64,000 nt of DNA from NCBI RefSeq assembly GCF_902806685.2, contig NC_048546.1, forward strand, positions 5,022,001 to 5,086,000, written 5' to 3'. This DNA is from Maniola hyperantus. Taxonomy: Eukaryota; Arthropoda; Insecta; Lepidoptera; Nymphalidae. The notes below the pieces were generated by a model. That model saw nothing but the letters and a program-made list of their open reading frames with translations. It did not search any database and was not told where the DNA came from. The position numbers and the translations under genes are program-made. The number at the start of each line of letters is the position of its first letter. Positions within the stretch are counted from its first letter, which is position 1. Below are positions 10,546 through 22,531 of this stretch, in pieces.

Positions 10546-10916
10546 TGATATACCTATGGCAAATAAATATTTATTTTTTAAACCTTGTAGCTGTAAAATA
10601 AGAGTAGGTATAGGTATTTGAGTTAAATATCGGGTTCCATTCTCAATGCAAGAAACCAATACTTTCCAACGCAAGAAATAGTGCTGCGTCGATACAAAAT
10701 GGCGTCGGCAGTAAAGTTTAAATGAGCCAGGTTTTTCATCAAGTGCAATGGGAGACGTAGACCGCCTTGCGTCTAATCGCTTGGCAAACAGTACGCCATT
10801 TTACGTGTGGTCTGAACACCACAAGTATAAATTTCGGGCATAGGTGTCAATGGATGTGGCTTGAGCGTACCTCTACATTTTAATTTTTTTTTTAATTTAA
10901 TTTTTCATATTATTAT

Positions 10917-11060
10917 CCGACTTCAAAAAAGGAGGTTACGTATTCGAACCGTATGTATGTATGTATGCCCGTGATTATCTCACAGATCAATGAACCGATT
11001 CTGATAATATTTTCACTACCGGATTCACATACTTTCAGGAAGGTTTAAGTATATTGTAAT
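10917..11060 (+). repeat. Repeat G copy, partial
   Basis: Starts tccgacttcaaaaaaggagg, followed by 'cgaaccgtatgtatgtatg', 'gtgattatctcacagat', and 'gaaccgattctgata'. These are familiar lepidopteran repeat features. The right boundary is uncertain. Confidence 0.55.
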
Positions 11061-11130
11061 ACACCTAGTTATTATTCTAATGTCACCAATATTTTTGACA
11101 ATGTACACGTGTATCTACACCAATTTTTAT

Positions 11131-12550
11131 GTCTTTATACATATAAATATACATATTGATCAAGTCAAAAGAGGCACTGTCAGCTGATCCGTGACTGTCG
11201 TTTCCCGTATTTCAATTTTCAATGTTCTACATGCTTAACTGTGATCCGTGTGTACCTGAGATCCGTACAAAACCTTCACCTTTATTTATGTACACTCAGA
11301 CAGAAATCACCCTTTGCGTCGCCCGCTCGACGCATGGGAACCAAGAAAGCATTCAAAATGATTTATTGTAAATGGTTTTCTACTTTGTTGGCTAAAATAA
11401 TAAGACCCGCGCCCGGATTGCTGTTCTAAATTCGAAATTTTATTGTTACTTTTTTCCTTTGCCGCCTGCCGATACGCGCCACGAAATTTAATTTGCAATC
11501 CCTTTGTTGGTCCATTAGGGCACCGATTGAATGAGTCAGCGATATGGCAATCAAGCGCTAAAACGAAAAAGAGAAGTTAATTAGCGGCGAGAAATTATGC
11601 TAAAATCATAAAGGTGTGCGAGTGAATGAGACATCCACAAAGCTGATAATAAAAACGTTTAAGCACAGTAGGAATTGCGGGTGGCTTTGTGTCCGCACAC
11701 AATGGCATTCAGCGTCCGAGCCATTGACGCCTTGACTTCGAAGGTGTCATGAGAATTAGTGCCCTATTATTGCTCTATAGAAAATGCTTTGGTCCAGCGA
11801 AGTAGATAACAATAATTAGCTTTGGACGCAACAAAAAGTGACATAAATCCCGCATAATAAGTTCCCGGGAGCGCAAAAAACCTTCCGAATTTACCTGGGT
11901 ATGTGAGTTTTTTGCAGCATGACTCGGAACGAACGTGGACCGATATAATAAACACCTCAATTCCTGGCAGAGGCATTGTTTAATGATTTTCTGTTGTGAT
12001 CTTGCACAATCTTCGACCGCTAGTTTTTTTCGTGTTCGACTCGAGAGAAAAATAAAGGTTTTTATAATGTCCTGGTAGCGTTTAAACAAAGGGGCTGGGG
12101 CTTGTGTGAAGGTGTGATTTATTTATGATTTTAGCCTAAGAGGTCTCGCTTGACCGCGACGTGCTTGGTATCGTTTGGCGATAAAATTGGGTTTCTGTTT
12201 CTGTATAATAAAATTATAATAATTTCCTATTAAATGACCATCAAGATTTAAACACAATACGAAAGTCAAAGCATTTATTTGAAATCGGTATCATTAGTTA
12301 CACACTTTTTGACTGTCAATTGTTGAATTAGTAAGATGATGATAATAATTAATTACGCAAACTTAAAACCAAAGTTACGGGTGTTCCAAACGCACCTTGG
12401 TCTTAGAAAAAGTCCGCAACATACGAAGTAAGCCGAGTATTTAACACTCGACTGGTAAAAACTCTCAGTCGTAGTAGCAGTTGTTAGGGCTCTACAATGA
12501 GGATCAAGAATTTATATTATGTAAACGTAATAATTTTTCTATTGTTTCAG
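11131..12550. other. No supported feature
   Basis: Repeat-poor stretch. Overlapping frames of 104 and 69 codons at 11767-12089 show no recognisable domain and were not called. Just before 12551 there is a good 3' splice-site context (see the next entry). Confidence 0.45.
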
Positions 12551-12750
12551 GTGCGATTCTGAAATGTCGCAGTCGGACGTTACGACTCTGAGGGTGCAAT
12601 AATCGGCATATTTTTTTTACGCAAATTTTCATTTTAACACCGCCATAAAACGAAGATGCTGGGGTGTGCTTTAAGCGGAGTGACCTCGATATTCAACTAC
12701 GCGAAGCAAATCCACTTGAGCTCGGCAGCCGATAGCCGGTGCTTAGACAA
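12551..12750 (+). other. Candidate host 5' exon, speculative
   Basis: A U-rich tract with 'tctattgtttcag' ends at 12550, a good 3' splice-site look. A donor-like 'acaa|gtaaat' follows 12750. Within the 200 bp there is a 12-codon upstream frame from 12564 (MSQSDVTTLRVQ, stop). A second ATG at 12656 with purine at -3 opens a frame beginning MLGCALSGVTSIFNYAKQ that runs through the proposed donor. If left unspliced it stops three bases later. No family is recognised. The section is repeat-free and more GC-balanced than its flanks. This could equally be chance. Confidence 0.2.
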
Positions 12751-12906
12751 GTAAATGAAGTAGTAAATTAAGAAACTTTTGACAATATTTGGCCTTATCT
12801 CAAAAAAAAAATTAACTTAAAATCTAACGCGAGTAAAGTAAGCTAGTCAGTTACGAAAGCGAGTTAGTTAGTTAGTTACCAATAGGAAGATACGAGTAAA
12901 AGCTAG

Positions 12907-13042
12907 GTTAGCGTGTTCTCAAGGGCCACCGTGGTGGTATGCTTTATATTGCACCTTGTATCGACTGCGCGCTGACTGGTCGCTACGTCACGTGGCTTCC
13001 CGGCGCGCGACTGCAGTGCTGGATGCTACTAACTGTATACAC
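12907..13042 (+). other. Possible downstream exon with strong donor
   Basis: The stretch ends in 'tatacac|gtaagtaa', a near-ideal 5' splice site. It is GC-rich for the window. In the phase left by the preceding candidate exon (two bases over), 45 codons are open from 12907 to the donor, including the string LYRLRADWSLRHVASRRA. The proposed acceptor 'aaaagctag' lacks a pyrimidine tract, which is a serious weakness. A GC-rich stretch this short is open by chance fairly often. Confidence 0.15.
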
Positions 13043-13112
13043 GTAAGTAATTTTTACAATTATTATATCTTTCAACGTTTAATCCATTATAAACATAAAC
13101 ACAAACACAAGC

Positions 13113-13200
13113 CGGAGTATGTCCGACTAATCGCCCTTGGAATGTACCATTAGGCCCTTTGAATAAGGACCCCTTGAAACTAGTCGGGCATACTCCGACT
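13113..13200. repeat. Local inverted repeat
   Basis: ccggagtatgtccgactaat near 13113 is inverted near 13181-13200 as 'actagtcgggcatactccga', with about three mismatches. The arms are about 20 bp with a 48-bp loop. Confidence 0.65.
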
Positions 13201-14156
13201 AATCACGTCAGTCTAGCCGTTAGATTTTTATACTTTTCAAATAATCTCAACAAAAATTTGAATGAGAAAGTTCTAAGCAAATAATATTATTTAGACATTA
13301 ATTATTTTATTAGTCCTTGTCATGATTATAATCTTTATTATTGCTTAAATTTAATTTTTTCAATTTTAATAAACATTTTAGGTTTCTACCTCACCGGCCG
13401 CAACTTAAAATATAGGTACCTACTCTGTGTGGAACATAAAGTGCATAACTTATAGACTTAGTTTTATACCTACGCTGATTGTCAAAAAAAATTAAATCCA
13501 TCTTCTATTCAATATTTTGTAGGTCATTTTAGAGGATAAACTCTTGCAATCTCTTGTATTTATTATGATTTATTATTAACTAATTAACCAATTATAATAT
13601 TCATATCTGTCGTTTCCAGAAATTTTAGACATATAATTAAGGCTCTGTGAGAAAGGTAATGTGTAAGTGTGGGTCTGTGTGTGTGTAAGGTAATGAGAAT
13701 TGTATTCATTGAAACATTTTACTAGGTCGAGATAAGTTGATGATCATTGATCATATTATGTATTAATGCATAGATATCATAATAAATACTATGTTTATTG
13801 TATAGATAGCATTAATATTAAAAATGCACACTACCTACATCAAATTATTACATGAAATATACATTATCAGCAATACTGTACAAATGTTACGTAAGATAAT
13901 ATTACCTATGTCAGACAAAGTATTTATTTAAGACGTAATTTGTTAAGAAAACACTTAGGTATTACTTTCAATTAGAATACAGTAGTCAATCATTCACGTG
14001 CCATTCAAATGCAGATTTGAATCGATTACATAACTAACTAAAGTACTCTGTCGAGCAACATGTGAGCTTTTAATTTGATTGAAATGTCTGTTAAAGTACC
14101 TATCACAATTCACAATAGTATACTTATACTACTGACAATTCATTGCTCTATTATCA
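13201..14156. other. No supported feature
   Basis: AT-rich, with a short (tg) run near 13676. No gene or recognised repeat. Confidence 0.5.
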
Positions 14157-14425
14157 CTACCCCTATTATAAATGCGAAAGTGTGTTTGTTTGTTGATTTA
14201 TTGGTTTGTTGGTTTGTCCTTCAATCACGTCGCAACGAAGCAACCACAGATAAGAGAATTCACTCATATGTGGAAGCAACGGATCAGTGTGATTTTTTGC
14301 ATGGGTATAGTCAAAAACCTGGAGAGTGACATAGGCTACTTTTTATCCCGGAAAATTAAAGAGTTCCCACGGGATTTTCAAAAACGTAAATCCACGTGAA
14401 CGAAGTCGCGGGCATCAGCTAGTTT
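14157..14425 (-). repeat. Repeat C copy, C2 variant
   Basis: Minus strand: agctgatgcccgcgacttcg, the 'cccgtgggaactctttaat' block, 'ccgggataaaaagtagcct', then the C2-specific middle ('actatacccatgcaaaaaat', 'cgttgcgacgtgattgaag'), and an end of 'cactttcgcatttataata'. The copy has small duplications in the middle. Confidence 0.8.
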
Positions 14426-15350
14426 AAATATATTTTATTGACGGTCGTAAGTATTAGTGAAATTGCATGAAAGTGATACGTGTGATGCGCACATAATCAA
14501 AAAGGTACTAAAAATGCTACCTACGTGTTGTCGATTTAAGCACCTCATTCAAACAAAAATAATAATTCGAAAGTACATATTCCAATGTATTGCACTGAAC
14601 TGAGTTTCACTAATAAAAATTTTCTAATTAATATTAAACACATCCAACGTAATTAGCTGTAGATAAGGCTCTTTACTCACTGACACACCAGAATTTTGTT
14701 TTCCGAAGCCGTGAAACGCTAGCTTACCACTTCTAGCATATTATTGATTACACTAGACATTTGCTCAGTGACAAGCTTGCCCTCTTTTACCACTTCTAGT
14801 GGTGACTTAGGTATTCGTATGCTAGAATATTTAGGCACATTAATAGAATAAAGAGTGGGATATGAACCTATAATCTATCAGTGTATTCCTAAAACCAGTT
14901 GAGTTCTTGTTTTGCGGTTCCCAAGTAAACAAACAGCTCACTCTTTTTGTGACCTTTTTGTTAGTCAGTTTATGCAGAGAGGAATTTCGCGTAGCACAGT
15001 AGATATCTTATCATCTAAATAGACTTTATTTGCATATAGATTGCCATTTTTGTTCGCTTAGAATATATCAGATTCTAATTTGATATTAAGAGACGGTATA
15101 ATTTTATATAGCTATAGTAGAGTTCTCCGATGCGCTGTCGGAGTAATCCTTAGAAAGAGTTTATTCGTAGCACTCTCCAAACACGCGTAGTTTTTTACTA
15201 TTTGAAAATTTGAATACTAACCAATTAAACTCAATGAAATTTTGTTGATGTGTTCTAGAAACTAAAATCTGTGGCTGTCATTTGCCAGATTTCCGTTAAA
15301 ATATTTAGTTTGAAAGTCAAAGGTTTACAAATATTTAAACTCTCTCTCTC
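14426..15350. other. No supported feature
   Basis: No gene or recognised repeat. Confidence 0.5.
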
Positions 15351-15591
15351 GTATTCTGAGAGGAGGCCCGAGCTTTGTAGTGGGTCGGTGATGGGATGAT
15401 CATGATGATGATTACTATTATTTATACTGTCTAATATTTTATTAAAATTTTAAGAGACCAGTGATTTATGATCTGCCAATTTGCGCTAGATCAGCGTGGC
15501 GGACTATGGCCTTGTCATTCTGAGAGGAGTCCCGTGCTCAGTACTGGACTAGTGATGGGTTGATCATGATGATGATGATGATGATGATGAA
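15351..15591 (+). repeat. Two successive SINE-B 3' ends
   Basis: 15351-15413 reads attctgagaggaggcccg, 'gggtcggtgatgggatga', 'tcatgatgatga'. 15483-15591 repeats the same end, longer at its left (gcgtggcggactatggcc) and finishing in a (gatgat) run. Both are 5'-truncated copies in the same orientation, only 70 bp apart. Confidence 0.75.
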
Positions 15592-16172
15592 TATTTTAAA
15601 GTACAGTTCACAGCTAGTCGCCGGCCACGTGTGGCTGTAGCAAGTTTCTCGTTTGCACATGCCCTTATATATATCTATTATAGTATATCTATTAGTCGTA
15701 GGTGGGCAAACATTACCATTACGCCCGGGAACTTTACAAGAGGCCTGCGACCTTTTTAACTTTACGCTCATCAATGTAAGGGACATAAACCTTGTCGTCG
15801 AGTTCCGGAAAATCTCTTGACGTCTATTCTAAATGGTCGCCGCGATTTACGACAATTTCATTACTCGTTTTACATATATTTAACATTGTCGACGCGGAAA
15901 CGTGGATTCTTTCAGCATGCATCATTTTCTAGTTTTTTTTTGCGTTTAACGACTTATTCCAATTGATATTTTTTTACTCCCCGTTGCAAAAAAGCTGTGT
16001 TATAAGTTTCACGTGTGTATATGTGTTACTGTGTATAGCTGTGTATGGTATCGTAGCTCCAGAAAATCTGTGTTTCTTTTTTAAACTTTAACGAATGTAT
16101 ATTTTAAAAATTCAATAAGTCAATCAAAACAAACCGTTCGGCGCCGCCGCGCCGGTTTCTAAGTTATTTTGT
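15592..16172. other. No supported feature
   Basis: Contains a short GC-rich patch (gccgccgcgccgg) near 16142. No coding evidence. Confidence 0.45.
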
Positions 16173-16397
16173 ACTAGCTGACGCCCGCGACTTCGTAGCG
16201 TGGTTTAGGTTTTAAAAATCCCGTGGGAACTCTTTAATTTTTCCGAGATAAAAAGTAGCTTATGTCCCTCTCCAGGTCTTAAACTATACCCATGCAAAAA
16301 ATCAAGTCGATCCGTTGCTCCGTTGCGACGCGTTTGAAGGATAAACTAACAAACCAACAAACAAACACACTTTCGCATTTATAATAGGGGTAGTGAT
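16173..16397 (+). repeat. Repeat C copy, C2 variant
   Basis: actagctgacgcccgcgact, 'cccgtgggaactctttaat', then 'aaactatacccatgcaaaaa', 'tccgttgctccgttgcgac', and the end 'acactttcgcatttataata'. A three-base deletion lies in the start block (cttcgtagcgtgg). Confidence 0.85.
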
Positions 16398-16459
16398 GTG
16401 AACAATTGAAAGCCAAGCCCGTATAGCTCAGGCAATGGACTAGTCCATATTGTACCTTG

Positions 16460-16633
16460 CTTTGCCATCTTCTAACAGAAGCTTTGCAGTTAGGAGAAAA
16501 CTTTTCGCTCTTGCGCAATTTTCTTCATTTCCTAGTATGTACTTAATTTATGTCATCGAAGAAGGAAGTGATTCCTTCTTTGACCGCCAGGTGCTCTATT
16601 TCCAGCTATCTTGCCGTCGAAGATCAACAGTGG
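16460..16633 (-). pseudogene. LINE ORF2 C-terminal remnant
   Basis: The minus strand translates from 16633 as PLLIFDGKIAGNRAPGGQ. This resembles the conserved L-I-x-x-GKI-x-G-x-R-xP-GR motif near the C-terminus of LINE reverse transcriptases. After it come stops and shifts. The downstream piece with 'aaaattgcgcaagagcg' is also shared with the fragment at 28140-28335, so both derive from one LINE subfamily. Confidence 0.5.
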
Positions 16634-17163
16634 AAACTTGGTACTCTCCTTATACTTTACCGATAGGTAGTATTCAAGATTACGTGCAAATTCTAAAGAA
16701 AAGTAAAATAAAAGCTAAATAAGATTAACCTACCAGTTTGTATTTGTAGACCAGGGCGACAAATCGGTTGGGTAGCCATAGCACAATACAATACAAACAA
16801 AATATAACAACAACGAATATTTACAATGAGAATTTTCGCTAGGCTATAGATTGAAATCTTGTAACTGCGGGAGGTTATTTATGTCAAGTTTTTCTTATTA
16901 TACCTAGTGTTATAGGGCTTATTGCTTTCTCAAGTTTATAGGATATCAAAAGAATTCCAAGTTAGCTTCATGGATTTAAAAAAAATATTGTTGCGGGAAA
17001 TGAAGAAAGATTAGATAATTATTTCTGAAATGATTTTTGAGAAACGCCTGGATATTTTTTCAACTACTTATTGTATCGTAGGTAATATCTAGTAGTCAAG
17101 TGAGGTCTCATAGAACATGTTTGAGTAAATTTGCACATTGTCTGTCTGTCAGAGACTTGTAAC
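16634..17163. other. No supported feature
   Basis: No gene or recognised repeat. Confidence 0.5.
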
Positions 17164-17414
17164 ATTCTGCTAATATTGCAAATATGTATATTTGTTTGTT
17201 GGATTCTCCTTAAATCACGCTACAATGGACATGCAAAAAGTAATATACCATAAATAAAAAGTAGATAAAAGAGGAGGAGAGAGATAGAGGATAAAAAGTA
17301 GCATAACATTTTGCATGGTTACCTATGCTACTTTTTATCCCGGAATATCAAATAGTTCCCACGGGATTTATAAAGTTAAATTCACGCGGACGAAATCATG
17401 GTCAATATCTAGTT
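17164..17414 (-). repeat. Repeat C copy, C2-like, with internal inversion hairpin
   Basis: Ends (minus strand) start with the degraded 'tgaccatgatttcgtccgcg' block, 'cccgtgggaactatttgat' and 'ccgggataaaaagtagcata'. A perfect 17-bp inverted repeat, ggataaaaagtagcata (17289-17305) against tatgctactttttatcc (17324-17340), lies inside. It shows the conserved block copied back in reverse within the repeat. Confidence 0.75.
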
Positions 17415-17565
17415 TAAAATAATTAACATAATTACCCACTTGAAATGCACAAATAGGTAATAAGTATGTAAATCTATGACGCAAATATAAAATTGACAAT
17501 AAATGTTGTATATAAATGAGGCGCCCAAAGAAGCGTCAAAAAATCTAACCATTACTATATTAGTA

Positions 17566-17792
17566 ACTAGATGATGCCCGCGACTTCGTCCGCATGGATT
17601 TAGGTTTTTCAAAATTCCGTGGGAACTCATTGATTTTCCGGGATAAAAAGTAGCCTATGTCCTTCCCCGGTATGCAAGCTATCTTTGTACCAAATTTAGT
17701 CAAAATCGGCTGAACGGATGGGCCGGAAAAGGCTAGCAGACAGACAGACATACACACTTTCACATTTATAATATTAGTACGGATTAGTATGG
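17566..17792 (+). repeat. Repeat C copy, C1 variant, well preserved
   Basis: ctagatgatgcccgcgactt, 'ttccgtgggaactcattga', 'ccgggataaaaagtagcct', then the C1-specific middle ('tgcaagctatctttgtacca', 'aaaatcggctgaacggatgg') and the end 'agacagacagacatacac', 'tataatattagtacgg'. Confidence 0.85.
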
Positions 17793-17901
17793 ATAATGTA
17801 AATTATAGAATTGAATTTTAATAATTATTAGTTTTTGAGAGTAGTTGTTTTGTACACAAGTGGATTTGTCTAATTTTCGCGATAACTCAATAAAGTGGAC
17901 A

Positions 17902-18171
17902 TGGTACTGATTCTGAGCACAACAAAATTTTAAAACATTCGCATCCTCTTCTTACTAATATACCATGAAAAGGACAGACATAGATGGACAGTTTTAAGTT
18001 TAATTTAGAGCCGTCCGTCAAACCTCGTGACTTTAGCTGCCAGTCGCGAGGCGTGCACTAAAATTTAGTCTTTAAATTTAAAAATCATGATCCGTCGTTT
18101 TTTAGCAATATTAAAAAGAAGAGGACGCAGATACTCTAAACTTAATTTAGCAATAAACAGAATCAGCGCCA
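17902..18171 (+). mobile_element. MITE, 270 bp, inverted partner at 48598
   Basis: The ends TGGTACTGATTCTG and CAGAATCAGCGCCA are inverted repeats. The similarity continues inward as 'attcgcatcctcttctta' against 'aagaagaggacgcagata'. The centre holds 'aacctcgtgactttagctgc'. A 292-bp copy in the opposite orientation occupies 48598-48889. No transposase is encoded. Confidence 0.8.
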
Positions 18172-19200
18172 TTGAACATTTTGGCAACAGCGTTTAAAAA
18201 TGTTTGCGCACTTAGTTTGTTTGAAAAATCACGACGATGTGTTAAATCATCTGGAATTTAATATTATTTGATGGCAAACATAATTATTACTTGTCATTAT
18301 ATAAGCTAGAGTTTCTTACTTTGCCATCAATTACTTCACTTACATACCTATACCTGACGATCCCATGTCCCTAAATCGTAGGTAGGTACATAATATTATC
18401 TGTATTAAAAAGAAGATAGTTTATTTATATTTTCAATGGGAGTAGTCAGTGCGAGTCTTTGTCTTGCACTAAAGATGGAAACATATTTTTAAAATGAGAT
18501 TCAACGCGAAACACTGCTCTTATAAGCCATCGTGTGATTGTAGTGGATTTTTTTTTCGTAGAAACCACTACTTACGATTTAATTTTACCTACCAGGCGTT
18601 CCATTGGTCCGCACTGCATATTGAAGATAATTATTATGTTTCTGCCTTACCAGACAATGAGTGAAATTGGAACATTCTGGAAAAAATTAGAATTTTCCAA
18701 CTGAACATACGAAGTGCCTTTGAATTATTTATTGAAAGAAGAAATATGGTCCATATATCAAGTATCTTCACAGACGTCGTTATTATATTAAATCAGCTAT
18801 TTGACCTGTTTTGGCACAAATTGAATAAAGTGTGTGGGTCGATCTCATTAATTAAGGTTACAATATTTTTATATTCACAAAGAGTTTCCAAAAAGTTATA
18901 TTTTGACCTTTTCGATCGTCTCGAAACGGCGTTATAAAATAGACAGACGCCGGTTTATTGATTCTCTATATATGGTAAAACGACAATGATATTTGATAGG
19001 TATATACATTTCCCTAATCTTGTTCAAACAATAAAATATAAATTTTATTGATAAATTATGGTTATTGTCCGTGTTTTGGAAATCAGTTTTTTGAAGCTGT
19101 CTCTACAAAGGCACAACTAAGTTGTTGATTAAATATTATCAGAGTTCAATGCTTCTTTAGAAGCGCAACGGATACCTTTTGGTTTACCACATTTTGGTAT
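18172..19200. other. No supported feature
   Basis: Repeat-poor, AT-rich, no gene recognised. Confidence 0.5.
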
Positions 19201-19277
19201 AGGGAGGTATAAAAGCTCGTACCTAGCTCTGAAAACATAGTGCTTCATAGCTTCATGTTTTGTGGAGTATGAATAAA
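19201..19277 (+). promoter_or_regulatory. TATA box and polyadenylation signal in close spacing
   Basis: 'aggtataaaagctcg' (TATAAAA at 19208) is followed 57 bases further on by AATAAA at 19272, with no coding sequence between. This arrangement is typical of a retroelement LTR, but no matching inverted ends or second copy were found. It may be chance. Confidence 0.2.
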
Positions 19278-19554
19278 GTCATTTTTATTGGCAATTAAAT
19301 AAATAACAATTTTACTTAACGGAATTTATTACAATATGCAACAAACAGGCTTTATAGTGGCATAAAAAAGTATCTTTTACCACGTTGTAATGTATACCAA
19401 AATATAATCAAATGTAGTATTAGTACCTAAAAGATCGCTCACAATGTCACCTCCAAAACTAATATTGAATTTGAATCTAGTTGCGTAACATTCGAAACTA
19501 CGCCAATCGCACACAACAGATAGTAGTCACTTCGACATAAGAGTGAAGCCACAC

Positions 19555-19850
19555 GATGCGTTGTGTCGGAGGCGCGGCGCGTGAGCAGTGCCGCCGCGCC
19601 GCGCCGGTGTGTCATCCTACATAGATATCGCTGTACCATGCCACACGTTGTGTTACGACGTTGTCGTGTGGCACCACACCGTACGTGCAACGGATTTGGG
19701 ACCAGACCGACGAGGCGGGGAGGGGTGGTGCGGTGCAACGCAATACTTTCTGCGGGATCGGCAACGCAGTCCCCGTGTAAGATCCAATACTGAAATCCAC
19801 AGCCGTGCGGCACCACAATGCACCGGAAACGCGTCGTGACTATTTCTGTA
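19555..19850. repeat. GC-rich repeat-like patch
   Basis: About 300 bp much richer in CG than its surroundings, with gcggcgcgtgag, 'gccgccgcgccgcgccgg', 'gtgtggcaccacaccg' and 'gtgcggcaccacaatgc'. It resembles the CG-rich 'gtgccg' patch next to the element at 39415. The overlapping frames of 68 to 133 codons on both strands are a consequence of base composition. No family is identified. Confidence 0.4.
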
Positions 19851-21164
19851 GCGCAGACGTCCGTATAAAAAAATTGGAGTATAATCAGCTATCCGATTCA
19901 AACAGATTTTCAACGGAGAGAAGGATATAATATCATATAATATGTAAACACGCGATAACGTAGATGACAGTGTAAGTTGAGTCGGTGCAAAATCGGACAC
20001 TTTGTTGTTGGTTAAAAATTGGCCTATACAAAAATCTGCTGTTTGCGTTAGCACATTTCCTCGATGTGATTAATTCATTTTTAATGCACGCCCACACTCT
20101 ACAGTAGTGGAAGAAAAAACGTCTGGCTTGTGTGTTGTAATGGTAATTTGAAACCTTGTGTAAGTTCAAACAATAATGCCCACACGTAATATTACTGTCT
20201 GGAAGCGACGACGTTTTTAAATGTGCAAATAATAGGCGGGTCAAGTGTGAGAGGGATACTTAGGATATTTTTGAGTCGTTTAACGAAAGGTACCTATTAA
20301 GTGGTATATAGAGATCTTACCTACTTATGTTATAAAGCTCTGAAAATTGCAATAACTACATTTACCGACCATGCGTAGGCACGGTTACTAAAATAAACTT
20401 TCTATATTTTTTTGTGCAAAAAAACTTAAAAAATCAATTACTATCCTCAAAAAACTTGCTGTTTATGTTAGCGTGGTGAATTCACCTAACTAGCGTATAT
20501 CAATAAAATGTTTCTTCGATTATTGCAAGAAATGCGTTTTGCAGCGATTTTTTTTTAAATTCTGAAAACATTTCAGGAAAACATTTTCTAATGGGTGCGT
20601 CTTCAATTGTTTTGTTCTCATTATACCTACTTTTTACTAAACAACAAATAACTAATGTCCTATTTTTGATTTTTATCGAGTTCAAAATACTTAATATCTA
20701 TTATCGTTAAAGTTCACGACTGACTATGATCAATTAATTAAAGTAAGAACCTAACCTAATAGTTAATTTAACCACAGTCAGTATATAGCATATCCATTAT
20801 CGTTATAGCTCATGATCGACTAATTGGTTAAAGTAGTGAGGCAAGACACCCAAACAATGTAATTCATATGTCACTCATATCAGCACGTGCTGCCTAAATA
20901 CAACCTAATGAATCAACTGAATTGATTTAAGTGGAGGCTATAACCTTGGTAAAATTATTTCTAACTGAGGTGACCTCCGCACTACGCAAAAAGGCAGTTT
21001 TACAAAATATGTACTCATGGGTGCGATTATCCGCGCTAATTCGAACCCGAGTTGACAGATTCTTAGCGAACAAATTGCTTTGCGTAAATCGCACGGAATC
21101 CGCCTTAGTTTGACGCAAGCTTGAGTTCCTTCTACTCTGAAGGCCTACCGCCGTATTTTGAGTT
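19851..21164. other. No gene; weak local duplication
   Basis: At 20695-20830 an imperfect pair of units occurs ('attatcgttaaagttcacga' and 'attatcgttatagctcatga', each followed by a 'gacta...ttaaagta' stretch). Nothing else is recognised. Confidence 0.45.
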
Positions 21165-21312
21165 ACAGTGTGATGATCGCAATCACCACTCATTGGCCGA
21201 CACTCTGTTTTGGTTGAAATGTATTGTTGCAGCAAAAATTGCACAAATTCAGCCAATCACAATACCTAATTTAGATTGTAGCAATGATTGATGGCGCTTT
21301 TCCGCAATCGAC
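21165..21312 (+). mobile_element. Diverged MITE, copy 1 of a pair
   Basis: Shares 'gatcgcaatca', 'tgtattgttgcagcaa' and 'cacaaattcagccaatca' in the same order with 39415-39570. The right end reads 'ccgcaatcga'. Non-coding. Confidence 0.55.
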
Positions 21313-22408
21313 CAGCTATCATTTGCGTGCCTCAGTCAAGTGTACAAATACACAATAGCAATGAATACTACCACACTAACAGTGGGCACAGTTTAGTAAG
21401 CCGAAATTAGTGTAGTAGCAATTCAGGATTCAGTAAGTACATCAGTGACAGTCCATAAATCTAGTAAATTAACACCCCTATTTATGGATACAATTAATTT
21501 CTTTATAGTACTATAATAATTCATATTAATTCCTTTTACATAAATGGTGCTAGATCCAGTTTCAATAATAATTTCATAAAATATTCACGCATATTATCAG
21601 TAAATGATACTTAAATACAAGCTGATGAATTAATTATTAAATTAACAGCGAATAAATTAATTTAATCAGTAGTCATAATTTAAGATTATAACACCTAGTT
21701 ATTGAGCTACTAAACCTGTCTATAATCTATGCTTGCTATAAAAAAGTTACATAATCTAGATACATTCGACATTTTATTGACCTGTTCTTGTGACAATTTG
21801 ATCCCCAATTCGCCGTCAGAGAGTAGAGTAAAATCCAAATTCTCGTCCTTTTATATAAACTGTATATTTATGGCCGTATTATTAATGATGACTAAAATTC
21901 CTAATTTATAAAAAGGACACACAAAATGATGGATTCTAATATTTAAAATTAGCTTTATTATTAGGTACTATAAAGATTTATCTTCCAGTTTAAAGAATTA
22001 AATTGATATAATTTAAAAATATAAAACCTCTATTTTATATAAGAAATCAAAAGATTACTTTAGTTTCACAGAGCTCGGATTTTTATTCTTCTGAAGTTTA
22101 AGTTCAGTGCAAGCTTGCCCTTAACAAGTTACATTGAATCTTTTACGATGGCCCTCTAATATTAATTGACGGATTAGTTTTCTTAACTGATTGTGGTCAG
22201 AATGGCTGTATCGTGTTGCGGTAGTGAGTTCAAGTTCCCAAAAATTACGGCCAAGCGATCGTTTGCTCATTCACACTGATTGTGATGGATGCCCTTACGT
22301 ATTGCGACATTTTCAATTGTCGGCTATTAGTTGTTGCATTGTTTATAATTTATTTAATTTATTCAGCCTACTTAAACATCAATCAATGTATTTACCGCTT
22401 ATCAGTAA
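21313..22408. other. No supported feature
   Basis: AT-rich, no gene or recognised repeat. Confidence 0.5.
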
Positions 22409-22531
22409 CCTTATTATAAATGCGAAAGTGTGTTTGTTTGTTGGTTTATTGGTTTGTCCTTCAATCACGTCACAAAGGAGCAACGGAATTAACGTGATTT
22501 TCGGCATGGGTGTAGTTAAAAACCTAGAGAT
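22409..22531 (-). repeat. Repeat C fragment, C2 3' half
   Basis: Carries only the terminal half of C2 on the minus strand ('cccatgccgaaaatcacgt', 'gtgattgaaggacaaacc', 'cactttcgcatttataata'). The cgcgacttcg start is missing. Confidence 0.8.

Noticed and set aside
11767..12089. Frames of 104 and 69 codons on the minus strand
   Set aside because: They overlap in different frames, have no motif, and lengths are within chance expectation for this region.
19439..20054. Several overlapping frames of 68 to 133 codons on both strands
   Set aside because: All cross a CG-rich repeat-like patch; overlapping frames on both strands indicate composition, not coding.
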